DNA from: Methylocystis echinoides | Lineage (GTDB): Bacteria > Pseudomonadota > Alphaproteobacteria > Rhizobiales > Beijerinckiaceae | Length of the DNA stretch: 64,000 bases | NCBI RefSeq assembly: GCF_027923385.1 | Contig: NZ_BSEC01000001.1 | Location: forward strand, 3,446,001-3,510,000 | Direction: 5' to 3' | In this document: positions 40,596 to 50,166 of the stretch, piece after piece | Position numbering within the stretch: the first letter of the stretch is position 1 | How the letters are laid out: the number at the start of each line of letters is the position of its first letter | The notes under the pieces: generated by a model | Seen by the model: only the letters and a program-made list of their open reading frames with translations | Database searches by the model: none | What the model was told of the DNA's origin: nothing | Program-made: the position numbers and the translations under genes

Positions 40596-41522
40596 ATGCG
40601 TGCGAACACATTCGACGATGCCGATGTCGCCTATACGGGCCCGATCCATGCGCGTCCGAAAGGGATTCGCGCCGCGCTGGGCATGGGCGTCGGCTCCTGC
40701 GTCATTCTGGCGATAGCCGCGCTTTTCGCCCGTCCCGCCGCCGCCCCCCATGCGAATGCCGTCGCCGAGGCGCCCGCCGCGACGCCGACCATCGCCAAGA
40801 TCATCGCCAAGGCCAGCATGAGCAGCGACGTCGTCGCCGAAGCCCGCACGGCGTCGATCGATGTGGACGCGCCGGAATTCGAGCGCGAGAAGAAGGTCGC
40901 CAGCATCGGCGAAAGCCGCGAGGGCGAGGGGCGCGTCGACAGCCTGACCGTCGGCCAGTTCGCCATGGGGGCGCCGTTCCTGCGTGTTGACATTCACCCG
41001 GAACTGAACCCGGCGGCGACGGATTCCGACTTCTTCCTCGACATGACCCGTCACGCCCGCGCCGCCGGCCTGAATGTCGCGAAAATCGGCCAGCGCGCCA
41101 CGCTGACGACGCGCTTCGGGGCCTTCGAGGCCGCCGACATCCGCCTGTCGCAGCCCGGCGGCGAGGGCGCCGAGGCGAGCGAGCGCGCCTGCCTCGCCGC
41201 GCGTCTGATTGATCCGAAAGCGCCGCTGGAAATGACCGGCATCGCCTGCGGCTCGGCCACGAAGCCGATCGACCGCGTGGCTTTCGCCTGCGCCCTCGAC
41301 CACGTCAGCTACTCGGCCTCAGGCGACAACAGGGCGCTCAACGATTTCTTCCTCAATGCGGAGCTCGCGCGCGGCAAGGGCTGCGTGAACGTCTCGCGCG
41401 ACGACATCACCGCCTCCATTCCGCGCAAGGCGGCAGGCGCGAAGCCGGTCGCCCAGGCGAAGAAGCCGCGCACGGTCGCACGCGCCGTCCCGGCCGTTCA
41501 CCCTGATCCGGTGAAAAACTGA
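40596..41522 (+). CDS. hypothetical protein with one N-terminal transmembrane segment
   Basis: The 308-residue protein has a short cytoplasmic N terminus, one transmembrane helix (GMGVGSCVILAIAALFA) and a periplasmic part with a compact domain (LTVGQFAMGAPFLRVDIH, FDCALDH-like FACALDHVSYSASGDNRALNDFFLNAELARGKGCVNVSR written as two motifs) containing conserved Cys. A Lys/Ala-rich tail follows. No named family recognised; conserved in Rhizobiales by impression only. Confidence 0.6.
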   Translation: MRANTFDDADVAYTGPIHARPKGIRAALGMGVGSCVILAIAALFARPAAAPHANAVAEAPAATPTIAKIIAKASMSSDVVAEARTASIDVDAPEFEREKKVASIGESREGEGRVDSLTVGQFAMGAPFLRVDIHPELNPAATDSDFFLDMTRHARAAGLNVAKIGQRATLTTRFGAFEAADIRLSQPGGEGAEASERACLAARLIDPKAPLEMTGIACGSATKPIDRVAFACALDHVSYSASGDNRALNDFFLNAELARGKGCVNVSRDDITASIPRKAAGAKPVAQAKKPRTVARAVPAVHPDPVKN

Positions 41523-41594
41523 CGCGGGGCCAGGGTCATATCGCTTTTGCCGCAGCGTGCTATATGATGCCCTGAAACCGTTGAGCCGAAGAGG

Positions 41595-41960
41595 ATGGAG
41601 ATGCGCAAGGGACTTATGTTTTCGGTAGGCCTCGCCTGCCTGGTCGCGATGGCCGCGGGCTCGGACGCGCTGGCCAAATCGCGCAATCGCCATTCCGGCT
41701 ACGCCATCGCCGACAACGCCGCCGTGGCCAATTCACGCGGCCCGATCGACATTCAGCGCCGCAGCTGGCTCGATCCGGGAACCAAGGTTCCCGTCGGCAG
41801 CACCAACCGCTACATGCTGCAGCAGACCTACTACAATCAGGACCCTGTCGAATCCAATCAGCGCAGCTGGTACATGCAGGAGACCCTGCCCCAGCGCCCG
41901 CCGACCACCAATGGCAGCCTGGTCGTCCCCTATACAGAAGGCTGGCCTGTCGATTTCTGA
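41595..41960 (+). CDS. small secreted hypothetical protein, 121 residues
   Basis: A signal peptide (MFSVGLACLVAMAAGSDALA) precedes a polar mature part containing RRSWLDPGTKVPVGSTNRYM and QTYYNQDPVESNQRSWYMQ. Either ATG 41595 or ATG 41601 could start it. No function is apparent. Confidence 0.6.
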   Translation: MEMRKGLMFSVGLACLVAMAAGSDALAKSRNRHSGYAIADNAAVANSRGPIDIQRRSWLDPGTKVPVGSTNRYMLQQTYYNQDPVESNQRSWYMQETLPQRPPTTNGSLVVPYTEGWPVDF

Positions 41961-41982
41961 CAGGCTTTCCTGACAGCGACAT

Positions 41983-42010
41983 GAGCGGGCGGCCTTGCGG
42001 TCGCCCTTTT
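41983..42010 (+). terminator. rho-independent terminator
   Basis: GGGCGGCC-TTGC-GGTCGCCC forms a GC-rich stem followed by TTTT, about 25 bp after the preceding gene stop. Confidence 0.75.
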
Positions 42011-42092
42011 CATTTCAGCATTGAGCCGGAATTCTGACATTGTAAAGCCTGGGCTTGTCTCCGGGGCCCGTCTCGGTCAGACTGGCCGCGCC

Positions 42093-42464
42093 ATGACCGA
42101 CGAAGCTGAAAACCTCATCCTCCGGCTCCTGCGCGAGATGCGGGAGCAAATGGCGACGAAGAGCGACCTCGCCGAACTGCGCGGGGAGATGACCGACCTG
42201 CGCTCGGAGATGATGTCCCTCCGTGCGGACGTCGCATCCGATCTCCATTCGCTCGACGCGAAGATCGACTTCGTCAACAAGGATCTCGGTCAGCGCATCG
42301 CCGGCCTGCGCCGCGCGGTGATGGAATATCACTCCTCGGCCATTGGCCATGGCGTGCTTTTCACCGAGCTCGAAGAGCGGATGAGCGTCACGCAGCAGCA
42401 GAACGAGGATCGCCTCCGGCGTATCGAACAGCATCTCGATCTGCCGCCGAAAGACAAGCATTGA
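42093..42464 (+). CDS. coiled-coil hypothetical protein, 123 residues
   Basis: Sequence from ATG 42093 (MTDEAENLILRLLREMREQMATKSDL) shows heptad repeats in residues 8-75 (ELRGEMTDLRSEMMSLRADV, LHSLDAKIDFVNKDLGQRI) and a second coil near the C terminus. It resembles small Rhizobiales coiled-coil proteins of unknown role. A GTG 24 codons upstream is possible but poorly supported. Confidence 0.6.
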   Translation: MTDEAENLILRLLREMREQMATKSDLAELRGEMTDLRSEMMSLRADVASDLHSLDAKIDFVNKDLGQRIAGLRRAVMEYHSSAIGHGVLFTELEERMSVTQQQNEDRLRRIEQHLDLPPKDKH

Positions 42465-42652
42465 GCGCGCGCGCCGCTTGACTCGGCTGCGCGCATCCTT
42501 TAGCTCCCCCTCAGCCCGTCGCGACAGCCGCGCCGGGTCATGCACCCGTGGCGTTCGCTGAACGCCTGTCGGCCGGCTTTCCGGCAGAGGAGGGCGCGTT
42601 CCTGCCCCGGCGCCGCCGGGAGCCTGCGGGAGACGCGAATTGAAAGACGTTG

Positions 42653-42684
42653 CGCCCGAGGGCATGGCTCCGGGCTCTTTTTCG
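42653..42684 (+). promoter_or_regulatory. hairpin plus T-run in the rpsD leader (possible attenuator)
   Basis: GCCCGAG and CTCCGGGC flank a GGCATGG loop and are followed by TCTTTTTCG, 52 bp upstream of the rpsD start. The stem has one mismatch. It could terminate upstream transcription or form part of a ribosomal-protein autoregulatory leader. Confidence 0.5.
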
Positions 42685-42735
42685 TCTTTTTCGCCTCTCG
42701 CAGGTCAGACGCGATGATGAGAGGACGAAAGTAAA

Positions 42736-43353
42736 GTGACGAAGCGCGCAGAAGCCAAATACAAGCTCGACCGCCGCCTGGGCCAGAACATCTGGGGCCG
42801 CCCGAAGAGCCCCGTCAATCGCCGCGAATATGGCCCGGGTCAGCACGGCCAGCGCCGCAAGGGCAAGCTCTCCGACTACGGCACGCAGCTCAAGGCGAAG
42901 CAGAAGCTCAAGGGCTATTACGGCAACATCTCCGAGAAGCAGTTCCGCAAATATTACGCGGAAGCCATTCGCATGAAGGGCGACTCGGGCGACAATCTGA
43001 TCGGCCTGCTGGAGCGCCGTCTCGACGCGGTCGTGTATCGCGCCAAATTCGTGCCGACGGTCTTCGCCGCGCGCCAGTTCGTGAACCACGGCCACATTCG
43101 CGTGAACGGCCGCCGCGTCAACATTCCGTCCTATCTCGTGAAGGTCGGCGATGTGATCGAGGTGAAGGAAGCCTCCAAGCAGGCGGTGACGGTTCTCGAA
43201 GCCGTTGGTCTCGCCGAGCGCGACGTGCCGGAATATTACGAGGTCGACCACTCCAAGATGACCGCGAAGCTCTCCCGCGTTCCGCACGCGACGGAAGTGC
43301 CCTACCCGGTCCAGATGGAGCCGAACCTCGTGATCGAGTTCTATTCGCGCTAA
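42736..43353 (+). CDS. rpsD: 30S ribosomal protein S4
   Basis: The 205-residue primary 16S-binding protein begins [22 protein letters not shown]. The S4 RNA-binding domain is seen at [21 protein letters not shown], with [13 protein letters not shown] before it. GTG start at 42736. It is the last core gene before the accessory island. Confidence 0.95.
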   Translation: MTKRAEAKYKLDRRLGQNIWGRPKSPVNRREYGPGQHGQRRKGKLSDYGTQLKAKQKLKGYYGNISEKQFRKYYAEAIRMKGDSGDNLIGLLERRLDAVVYRAKFVPTVFAARQFVNHGHIRVNGRRVNIPSYLVKVGDVIEVKEASKQAVTVLEAVGLAERDVPEYYEVDHSKMTAKLSRVPHATEVPYPVQMEPNLVIEFYSR

Positions 43354-43400
43354 ACGATTTTAGCGCCGAATACACAATATATAGCGTTACAAAACAACAA

Positions 43401-43440
43401 GATAGGCGTCAGCATACTACATGTTGACGCCTATTTTTTT
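43401..43440 (+). terminator. rho-independent terminator after rpsD
   Basis: ATAGGCGTCAGCAT and ATGTTGACGCCTAT form a 14-bp stem with one G-T pair around ACTAC, followed by a run of Ts. It lies about 50 bp after rpsD and marks the end of the core chromosome segment. Confidence 0.9.
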
Positions 43441-43691
43441 ACACACGCGCTACACAGAACAAAGCATGAACTAAAATGACTTGCTGTGTACATTAGCGCG
43501 GAATGAGCGTGCGAACGGCTGTGGGTTTACACAGACGGTACACAGGCTGTGGAAAGTAGGTTGGACGAATGCTGGCTGAGAACAATAGACATCGCGCAAG
43601 AAGTTGAAACGCCAGCCGCTAGCGAAGACGAATCAGCTATCTTGCTAAGCCTGAAATAAGCTAACCGCATTTATCCTAGGAATTTCAGGCA
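43441..43691. other. left boundary of the accessory island
   Basis: GC drops sharply here. The sequence contains several TACACA/TGTGTA elements (e.g. TACACAC, CTACACAG, TGTGTACA, TTACACAG, GTACACAGG) within 43,440-43,545, which could be recombinase arm sites or a promoter operator. No gene or tRNA is visible. Confidence 0.4.
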
Positions 43692-44084
43692 ATGCCAAAC
43701 GACACCTATAAGGCTCTAATCGAAAGTGTCGTAAAGGATCGCGCGAGAGAGCTAGGCCTCAACGAGTCACAAGCATTTGCTACCGTAGCGAACGCCCTAA
43801 TCCTTGAACCTTTCGATCTTAGTATCGACGAAATCGAAGCTGGCGACACGGACGGAAGCGGCGATGGCCAAATAGACGCACTGTATATCCTTGTGAATGG
43901 ACACACGCTCTCGGGTGAGGAAGGCGAAAAAATTCCGGAACGCGGCCCGTTAGAGATTGACATAATAATCATACAATCCAAAAACACAGACAGTTTTACT
44001 GAATCAACGTTAGCGATGTTCTGACCTCACCTTCCAAACGAGATCGACAGCTGCGAGTCTGATCTCCTGCAGGAGGTAAGGCTT

Positions 44085-44516
44085 GTGTCCAGACTTGATG
44101 ATCCGCTTGACCCTAAGGGCGAGACTGTCCAGCGCATTGAAGTAATCACGGGCGGCGGGGAGCGCCGTCGCCGATGGTCGGATGACGAGAAGGCGGAAGC
44201 CGTAGAGGAATCGCTGCAGCCTGGCATGGTTGTCTCGCAGGTTGCGCGTCGGCGGGGACTGACTCCGCAGCAATTGTTCACCTGGCGGCGCGAAGCACGC
44301 GAAAAGGCGGCGGCTTCCGATGGAGTTCCCTTCGCGCCGGTCGTTGTTGAACCGCGAGGGACAGCGTCGGCGGCGCTGCCGCCGGAGCGCAAGGCGGTTG
44401 CGGTCCGGCCGCATGTGATCGAACTCGATGTTGATGGCGCGAGCGTCTGGATCTGGCGCGACGCCGATCTTGACATGGTCACGGCCATTATCGACGTATT
44501 GAAAGCCCGGCCATGA
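44085..44516 (+). CDS. tnpA: IS66 TnpA accessory protein
   Basis: The 143-residue product has the TnpA HTH (RRRRWSDDEKAEAVEESLQPG, quoted in part, and RRRGLTPQQLFTWRREAR). GTG start after AGGAGGTAAG. It overlaps tnpB by 4 nt (ATGA). Confidence 0.88.
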   Translation: MSRLDDPLDPKGETVQRIEVITGGGERRRRWSDDEKAEAVEESLQPGMVVSQVARRRGLTPQQLFTWRREAREKAAASDGVPFAPVVVEPRGTASAALPPERKAVAVRPHVIELDVDGASVWIWRDADLDMVTAIIDVLKARP

Positions 44517-44881
44517 TCGGCCCGACTGGCGCGGTGCGCGTGATGGTGGCGACGAAGCCCGTGGACTTTCGCAAGGGCGCCGAAGGTCTCGCCGCCTTGG
44601 TGCGCGAAACAATGAGAGCGGACCCTTTCGACGGCGCCATCTACGTTTTCCGCGCCAAGCGCGCAGATCGGATCAAGTTGGTCTACTGGGACGGCACAGG
44701 CGTCTGCCTCTTCGCAAAGCGGCTGGAGGATGGCGAGTTTCGCTGGCCGAAGATCGAAGACGGAACGATGCGACTCTCCGCGACGCAGTTTTCGGCTCTG
44801 CTCGAGGGGCTCGATTGGCGGCGCGTGCATACGAAAGAGACTTCGGCGCCGGCATTGCCGGGATGTACCGCGACACAGTGA
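44513..44881 (+). CDS. tnpB: IS66 TnpB (Orf2-like) accessory protein
   Basis: The 122-residue protein contains MVATKPVDFRKGAEGLAALV and the KLVYWDGTGVCLFAKRLE block typical of IS66 TnpB. It is required with TnpA and TnpC for transposition in IS66-type elements. Its start overlaps tnpA. Confidence 0.92.
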   Translation: MIGPTGAVRVMVATKPVDFRKGAEGLAALVRETMRADPFDGAIYVFRAKRADRIKLVYWDGTGVCLFAKRLEDGEFRWPKIEDGTMRLSATQFSALLEGLDWRRVHTKETSAPALPGCTATQ

Positions 44882-44935
44882 ATCAGGGCGTCGAAGATCG
44901 TCGAAAGTCGGCAGAAAATATGGTCTTCTGCCCAC

Positions 44936-46468
44936 ATGGCGCAGGCGATCGAGAAACTTCCCGACGACCCGAACGAGCTGAAGGCGATGCTTCTCGCCGA
45001 GCGGGCGCGCAACGAGCGCCTCGTTCAGATCATCAAGGAGATGCAGCGCCATCGATTTGGGCGTCGCGCCGAGACGCTCCCCGAAGACCAGATGCTGCTC
45101 GCGCTCGAAGAGGTCGAGCAGACGGAAGCCGTCGCGGCCGCGGAAGCCGAAGCCGGCTCTGCCCCTGAGCGTGAGAAGGCGGCGAGAAAGCGTCGCACGA
45201 ACCGGGGCGCGTTGCCCCCACATCTCCCGCGCGTCGAGACCATCGTCGATATCGAGGACAAGGCGTGCCCCTGCTGCAGGAGCCTGTTGCACCAGATCGG
45301 CGAGGATGTTTCCGAGCGGCTCGATGTCGTTCCGGCGCAATTCCGGGTGCTCGTGACGCGCCGACCCAAATACGCCTGCCGGGCCTGTGAGGGCGCGGTG
45401 GTGCAGGCGTCTGCTCCGGCGCGGCTTATCGAGGGCGGCCTGCCGACCGAAGCGACGGTCGCCCATGTGCTCGTTTCCAAATATGCCGACCACCTTCCAC
45501 TTTACCGCCAGGCTCAGATCTACGCTCGGCAGGGGATTGCGCTCGATCGTTCGACGCTCGCCGACTGGGTCGGACGCGCCGCTTGGCACTTGCGGCCCCT
45601 GCACGAGCGCCTCCTGGAACACATCAGAGCGTCCACCAAAATCTTCGCCGATGAGACGAGGGCGCCGGTGCTCGACCCCGGACGGGGGCGCACCAAGACC
45701 GGCCAGCTCTGGGCTTACGCGAGGGATGATCGGCCATGGGGCGGCGCCGATCCGCCACTCGCCGTCTATGTCTATGCGCAAAATCGTAAATCCGAGCAGC
45801 CGCTCGCTCATCTCGCCGGCTTCGCGGGCGTCGTCCAGGTCGATGGCTACGCCGGCTATCGGGCGCTGGCGCAGAAGAACAGCGTGTCGCTCGCCTTCTG
45901 TTGGTCGCATGTCCGCCGGCGCTTTTACGAGCTGGCCGCAGCGGGACCCGCGCCGATCGCCAGCGAGGCGCTGGCGCGCATTGGCGCCCTCTACGCCGTC
46001 GAGAGCGACATCAGAGGTCAGAACCCGGATGACCGGCGCGCGGCACGGCAGGAAAAATCCCGCCCCATCCTCGACGTCCTCAAGCCATGGCTGCGCGAGA
46101 AACTCGCGCTCATCAGCCAAAAGACGAAACTTGCCGAAGCGATCCGCTATGCCCTGTCGCGCTGGGACGGTCTGACGCGCTTCCTCGACGACGGGCGCAT
46201 CGAGATCGACTCCAATATCGTCGAGCGTGCGATCCGCCCCATTGCGCTCAATCGTAAGAATGCGCTCTTCGCCGGCTCGGATGGCGGGGCCGAGAATTGG
46301 GCCGTCCTCGCCTCGCTCATCGAGACCTGTAAGCTCAATGGCGTCGATCCGCAGGCCTACATGGCCGATGTCCTCTTGAAGATCGTTAACGGCCACCTCG
46401 CGAGCAAGCTCGCCGAACTCATGCCGTGGGCCTACACGCCGCACCCCGACCTCAAAGACGTGTCCTGA
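44936..46468 (+). CDS. tnpC: IS66 transposase TnpC
   Basis: The 510-residue DDE transposase has a CxxC zinc motif (CPCCRSLLHQIGEDVSERL), a second CRAC, the FADETRAPVLDPG block with the first catalytic Asp, VQVDGYAGYRAL with the second, and the NIVERAIRPIALNRKNALF region with the Glu. It ends 13 bp before the right inverted repeat. It is intact. Confidence 0.93.
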   Translation: MAQAIEKLPDDPNELKAMLLAERARNERLVQIIKEMQRHRFGRRAETLPEDQMLLALEEVEQTEAVAAAEAEAGSAPEREKAARKRRTNRGALPPHLPRVETIVDIEDKACPCCRSLLHQIGEDVSERLDVVPAQFRVLVTRRPKYACRACEGAVVQASAPARLIEGGLPTEATVAHVLVSKYADHLPLYRQAQIYARQGIALDRSTLADWVGRAAWHLRPLHERLLEHIRASTKIFADETRAPVLDPGRGRTKTGQLWAYARDDRPWGGADPPLAVYVYAQNRKSEQPLAHLAGFAGVVQVDGYAGYRALAQKNSVSLAFCWSHVRRRFYELAAAGPAPIASEALARIGALYAVESDIRGQNPDDRRAARQEKSRPILDVLKPWLREKLALISQKTKLAEAIRYALSRWDGLTRFLDDGRIEIDSNIVERAIRPIALNRKNALFAGSDGGAENWAVLASLIETCKLNGVDPQAYMADVLLKIVNGHLASKLAELMPWAYTPHPDLKDVS

Positions 46469-48171
46469 AAACAGCGCTTACGAATCAACTCTCAGATCGA
46501 TAAGAACAACGATCTCAGACCTTGCTAAATTAGATCGCGACTACTCATCCTACTTAGCTCAATATAGCCAACCACTGCAGGATAAATTTGCTGTACTTCG
46601 CAGCGCCCTCCTATCATCAGCAGGCAGGACCGCAAAAATAAGAGCCCGCGTGTACTATGTCACAAAAGCAAGCACAAAAAACATTCACCCGACTGTATTA
46701 TCTACGGCCGAAGCTCTGAAGGATGACCTTTCCACAATTTCGACGACCCGAGATGTCGATACAATCTTTCTCGGAGCGGAAGAATTAATCGACTTAACTC
46801 GCGCTACAAAGACCAGAAGGCGCGAACTTGAAGTACAACAATCATTGTCGTCAGACAACGGCGACTCGTTCGCATGCCTCGTTACGATAGAAGCACTTGT
46901 GTCATTTTTGAGCGACGAAAATGGAAACTTAATAAGAGCCTTGTTCGATGCGAACGTCAGAGACTTCCTTGGAAAAGTAGGAGTTAACGACGCGATAAGA
47001 GCTACGCTTGAGTCTCTGGATCAGGACGAAAACTTCTGGTGGCTGAATAACGGCATCACGATCGTAGCATCCTCCATAGATCAAAAGGGTAAGAAGCTTG
47101 CTCTAAATGAGCCCCTCTTGGTGAATGGACTACAGACATCCAATGTTATTTTTGGGTTCATGACAGATACAAATGTTGATGAAGCTACGAAACAAAGCCG
47201 CCGCTCTCAGATTGTGTTGGTAAAAATAATTGTGCCGCCAAATGAGCAGATCCGGGATGATATCATTAAGGCCACGAACAACCAAACACATATCCCGGAG
47301 CCATATCTACGCGGTATGGATGTTGTCCATCGCAACATTGAAGACCATTTAAAGACATTCGGAATATTCTACGAACGGCGCAAAAATCAATATAAGAATC
47401 TCGGCAAAGAACGATCTACGATCGTCACTCTCGCAGAGATGGCGCAAGCAGTCATGGCTGCATTCCTTTTTCGTAGTGGCGATGCTCGCGGCCGCCCAAA
47501 CTCTCTGCTCAAAGCTGATTCAGATTATCTATCGTTGTTTTCCCCTGACTATCCGCTCGACTCTTTCAAAAACGTCATCGCAGCGAAGCGGGAAATAATG
47601 AAAATTCTTGCTGCAACATATCCTTCAGAGGGATCCCGCTTCCGGAACGACGTCGTCTACCACATATTGGCGTATATCAGCGCTAAACAATTCCATAACC
47701 TCGGCCATGCAACTTCCGGATGGAAAAGCTATACGATCAACGAGCCTGATCTAAAGGTGGACGTTCAAACCGTCGTCCAGATGTTCAAAACAGCGGGCGG
47801 CACGGATCAAGTCGCTAAATCAACATCGTTCCAAGATGACGTCCTGAAAGCAGCCGAAGCACTCCGAACGCGATAGCCAATCGTCAGATGCGACCCCATC
47901 TCAAGGAACCCATCTGGCTGTGCTGTCTATGTCGCGTCATTCTCCGGTCATCGTGCCGAATATTTCGGCCGCAATGCACGTAGTTCCCTAGAACTAAAGT
48001 GCGCTCTTCGCGCTTCCCGCGTAGCCCAACATCACAAAAATCATATTATGTGAGGTTGGGAACTAACCCACTGAGATCATTTGCTCTTTTTGCGCAGTCT
48101 CTTTGGTTGCTCTCTTGAACATCAGAAAACATGCTTGTTCCGAGCAAATTGTTAGCCAAGAGGAGCAAGCA

Positions 48172-48741
48172 GTGAAACAAGCGCCCGTCCTTACCGAACG
48201 CGACATGAAGCGAGTGCTACAGCACGTAGCCCGCGGCAGCTTCCCCGCTCGCAACCGATGCGCTCTCATGCTGAGCTGGCTTGCAGGTATGCGGGTAGCA
48301 GAAATAGCTGCGTTAAAGCTTAGCGATGTCTATGCTCCCGACGGAACGATCCGGGCCGAAATCCAGCTTGCCCCAGAGCAGACAAAAGGCAGCTCAGCCC
48401 GCACTGTTCTGATCAGCACTCAGCTGCGCAGCGAGCTGGAAGCCTACATAAAGACCTTGCCCGCTTCCCCTGCCCCCGATCGCCCCTTGATCGTATCCAA
48501 GACGGGCAAACGATTCTCGGCAAACGGCCTGTGTCAGGTGATGCTCCATATCTACGACGCTGCTGGACTCGATAGGGCCACGTCCCATTCGGGAAGACGC
48601 ACCTTCATAACCACGCTCGCCCACAAGGGCGTCAATGTCCGCGTCCTTGCCGCTCTGGCCGGCCACCGACACATAGGCACAACCCAACGCTATATCGACC
48701 TCAACGAAAACGTCCTACGAGCCGCCGTCGAGATGATCTAG
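48172..48741 (+). CDS. minimal tyrosine recombinase (catalytic domain only)
   Basis: The 189-residue protein from GTG 48172 (after AGGAG) contains the whole catalytic domain: Arg in GMRVAEIAAL, Lys in TKGSSARTV, SGRRTF (HxxR as HSGR), GHRHIGTTQRYI with the nucleophile Tyr. It lacks the N-terminal SAM-like DNA-binding domain of full integrases. A frame to TTG 48103 adds 23 residues without similarity. It may act as a catalytic partner to the 444-residue integrase next door, or be a remnant. Confidence 0.75.
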   Translation: MKQAPVLTERDMKRVLQHVARGSFPARNRCALMLSWLAGMRVAEIAALKLSDVYAPDGTIRAEIQLAPEQTKGSSARTVLISTQLRSELEAYIKTLPASPAPDRPLIVSKTGKRFSANGLCQVMLHIYDAAGLDRATSHSGRRTFITTLAHKGVNVRVLAALAGHRHIGTTQRYIDLNENVLRAAVEMI

Positions 48742-48814
48742 CTCGCCGCTAACGCCACGTTTACGAAGCTCGGCAATCCTGAACTCACGCATCGACCCAA
48801 CCAAGCTTTGACGC

Positions 48815-50149
48815 ATGGCGCATGCAGAGAACCAACAGGTCATCGCGAACGGTCAAATAACCCTCTACCTCCGCGATGACGTGAAGACGCCCCAGTGGCA
48901 ATGCCGGATCAAAATAAAGGGCCACTCTGGCTATGTGCGTAGGTCCACTGGTGAAACCGATCTCGACAGAGCCAAAGAAGTCGCACTGCAAATACTGGGG
49001 GAGCTGAACCAGAGGGTCACCCAGAACCTCCCCCTCAAACGCAAGACCTTCGCCGAGATCGCCGCTGCCTTCCTCAAGGACGCCGAGACACGCTGGAAGG
49101 AGGGCAGGAACAGCGAGGGACGCTATCGGATCCTCAAGGGTACGATCCAGCGCTACCTCATCCCCTACTTCGGCAACTGCGATATCACCCTCATCCAGAA
49201 GAAAGACCTGATGGCCTACCGGACATGGCGTCAGGCCTACTGGGTCACGGGACCGGGCTTTCAGGAAACGGGGAAAGCCAAAAAACCGCCCACCCAAGCC
49301 ACGCTCAAGCAAGAATGGACGGCCCTGCGCGGCGTTCTGCTCCATGGGGTTGATCTTGGCGTCGTCCCACAAAACTTGATCCCTGCCCTCAAACACGACA
49401 AGACAAAGATCAACAAGCGCCCCGCCTTCACGGCAGACGAATATCGGCAGCTCTGGCTCTTCATGCGGAAGTGGTGGCGGGCGTCATCCCATCCACGCAT
49501 ACGGAAGGACCGAGCGCTACTCCGAGACTACGTGCTGATCATGACGAACTCGGGTCTCCGGAAGGGGGAAGCCCGAAACATCAAATGGCGGGACGTCAAC
49601 ACTTACCGGAACCAACACGGCGATTGGGTGACGCTGACAGTGACGGGTAAGACGGGAGAGCGACTTGTTGTCTGCCAGCCGGGGACGGAACGGTATTTCA
49701 ACCGGCTTCGAAAGCGAGGCTATCGGACCGACCCTGACGACCTCGTATTCTGCCATGAGGACGGGCAGCCAATCGAGGAATGGATTGGCTTCTCCTCCCT
49801 TATCAAGGCGGCGGGATTGGAGAAGGACACGCACGGCAACAAGCGGACGATCTACAGCCTCCGACACACCTATGCGACTTTACGCTTGCAGAACGGTACG
49901 AACGTTTATTGGCTGAAGAAAAACATGGGCACGTCGGTCGCGATGATCGAGCGCCACTACGGCCAGACCAACGTACTTGTCGGCATTGAGCACGAAACAG
50001 CTAAACGTCCGAAAGTGCCTATACAAGCGCAAGGCACTTCGGCATCTACAAAGCCGGAAGCCATTGAGCAACAGATTAACGCGAACGAAATTGTTCCGAT
50101 CGGCGCAGTTGACGTAACTCCGTCCGAAGAAGGCGATGAGGAGGATTAA
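48815..50149 (+). CDS. phage-type tyrosine integrase
   Basis: The 444-residue protein has an N-terminal arm and SAM-like domain (residues ~1-200) and a catalytic domain with SGLRKGEARNIKW, the Lys in VTGKTGERLV, YSLRHTYATL and the Tyr in ERHYGQT. The usual third His is replaced in the KNMGTSV stretch, as in a common subfamily of Rhizobiales integrases. It most likely integrated the island. No attachment site can be fixed from the sequence. Confidence 0.85.
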   Translation: MAHAENQQVIANGQITLYLRDDVKTPQWQCRIKIKGHSGYVRRSTGETDLDRAKEVALQILGELNQRVTQNLPLKRKTFAEIAAAFLKDAETRWKEGRNSEGRYRILKGTIQRYLIPYFGNCDITLIQKKDLMAYRTWRQAYWVTGPGFQETGKAKKPPTQATLKQEWTALRGVLLHGVDLGVVPQNLIPALKHDKTKINKRPAFTADEYRQLWLFMRKWWRASSHPRIRKDRALLRDYVLIMTNSGLRKGEARNIKWRDVNTYRNQHGDWVTLTVTGKTGERLVVCQPGTERYFNRLRKRGYRTDPDDLVFCHEDGQPIEEWIGFSSLIKAAGLEKDTHGNKRTIYSLRHTYATLRLQNGTNVYWLKKNMGTSVAMIERHYGQTNVLVGIEHETAKRPKVPIQAQGTSASTKPEAIEQQINANEIVPIGAVDVTPSEEGDEED

Positions 50150-50166
50150 AGAGTGGGCATTTCAAT

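Larger units (their letters stand above)
44009..46481 (+). mobile_element. IS66-family insertion sequence, 2,473 bp
   Basis: The left end GTTAGCGATGTT and the reverse complement of the right end (GTAAGCGCTGTT) are inverted repeats of the IS66 GTAAGCG type. Exact 8-bp target duplications GAATCAAC occur at 44001-44008 and 46482-46489. The element carries tnpA, tnpB and tnpC in order and looks intact. The perfect duplication indicates recent insertion. Confidence 0.95.
43692..47876 (+). pseudogene. AIPR family abortive-infection phage-resistance protein, split by IS66
   Basis: Bases 43692-44008 and 46490-47876 join in frame once the IS66 copy and one 8-bp target copy are removed, giving a 567-residue protein. 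The first part has a PD-(D/E)xK-like core: GDGQIDALYI and IIIIQSK (Asp62, Gln95-Ser-Lys97). The second part has the AIPR motifs WWLNNGITIV and LVNGLQTSNVIF. AIPR proteins act in phage defence by abortive infection, some as nucleases. The IS enters just after the predicted nuclease core, so the allele is probably dead. A second start for the 3' piece (GTG 46650) gives a fragment of 408 residues that may still be made. Confidence 0.82.

Noticed and set aside
44027..46444. 805-residue open frame on the minus strand through IS66
   Set aside because: It is antisense to tnpA, tnpB and tnpC, which have family motifs; this frame has none.
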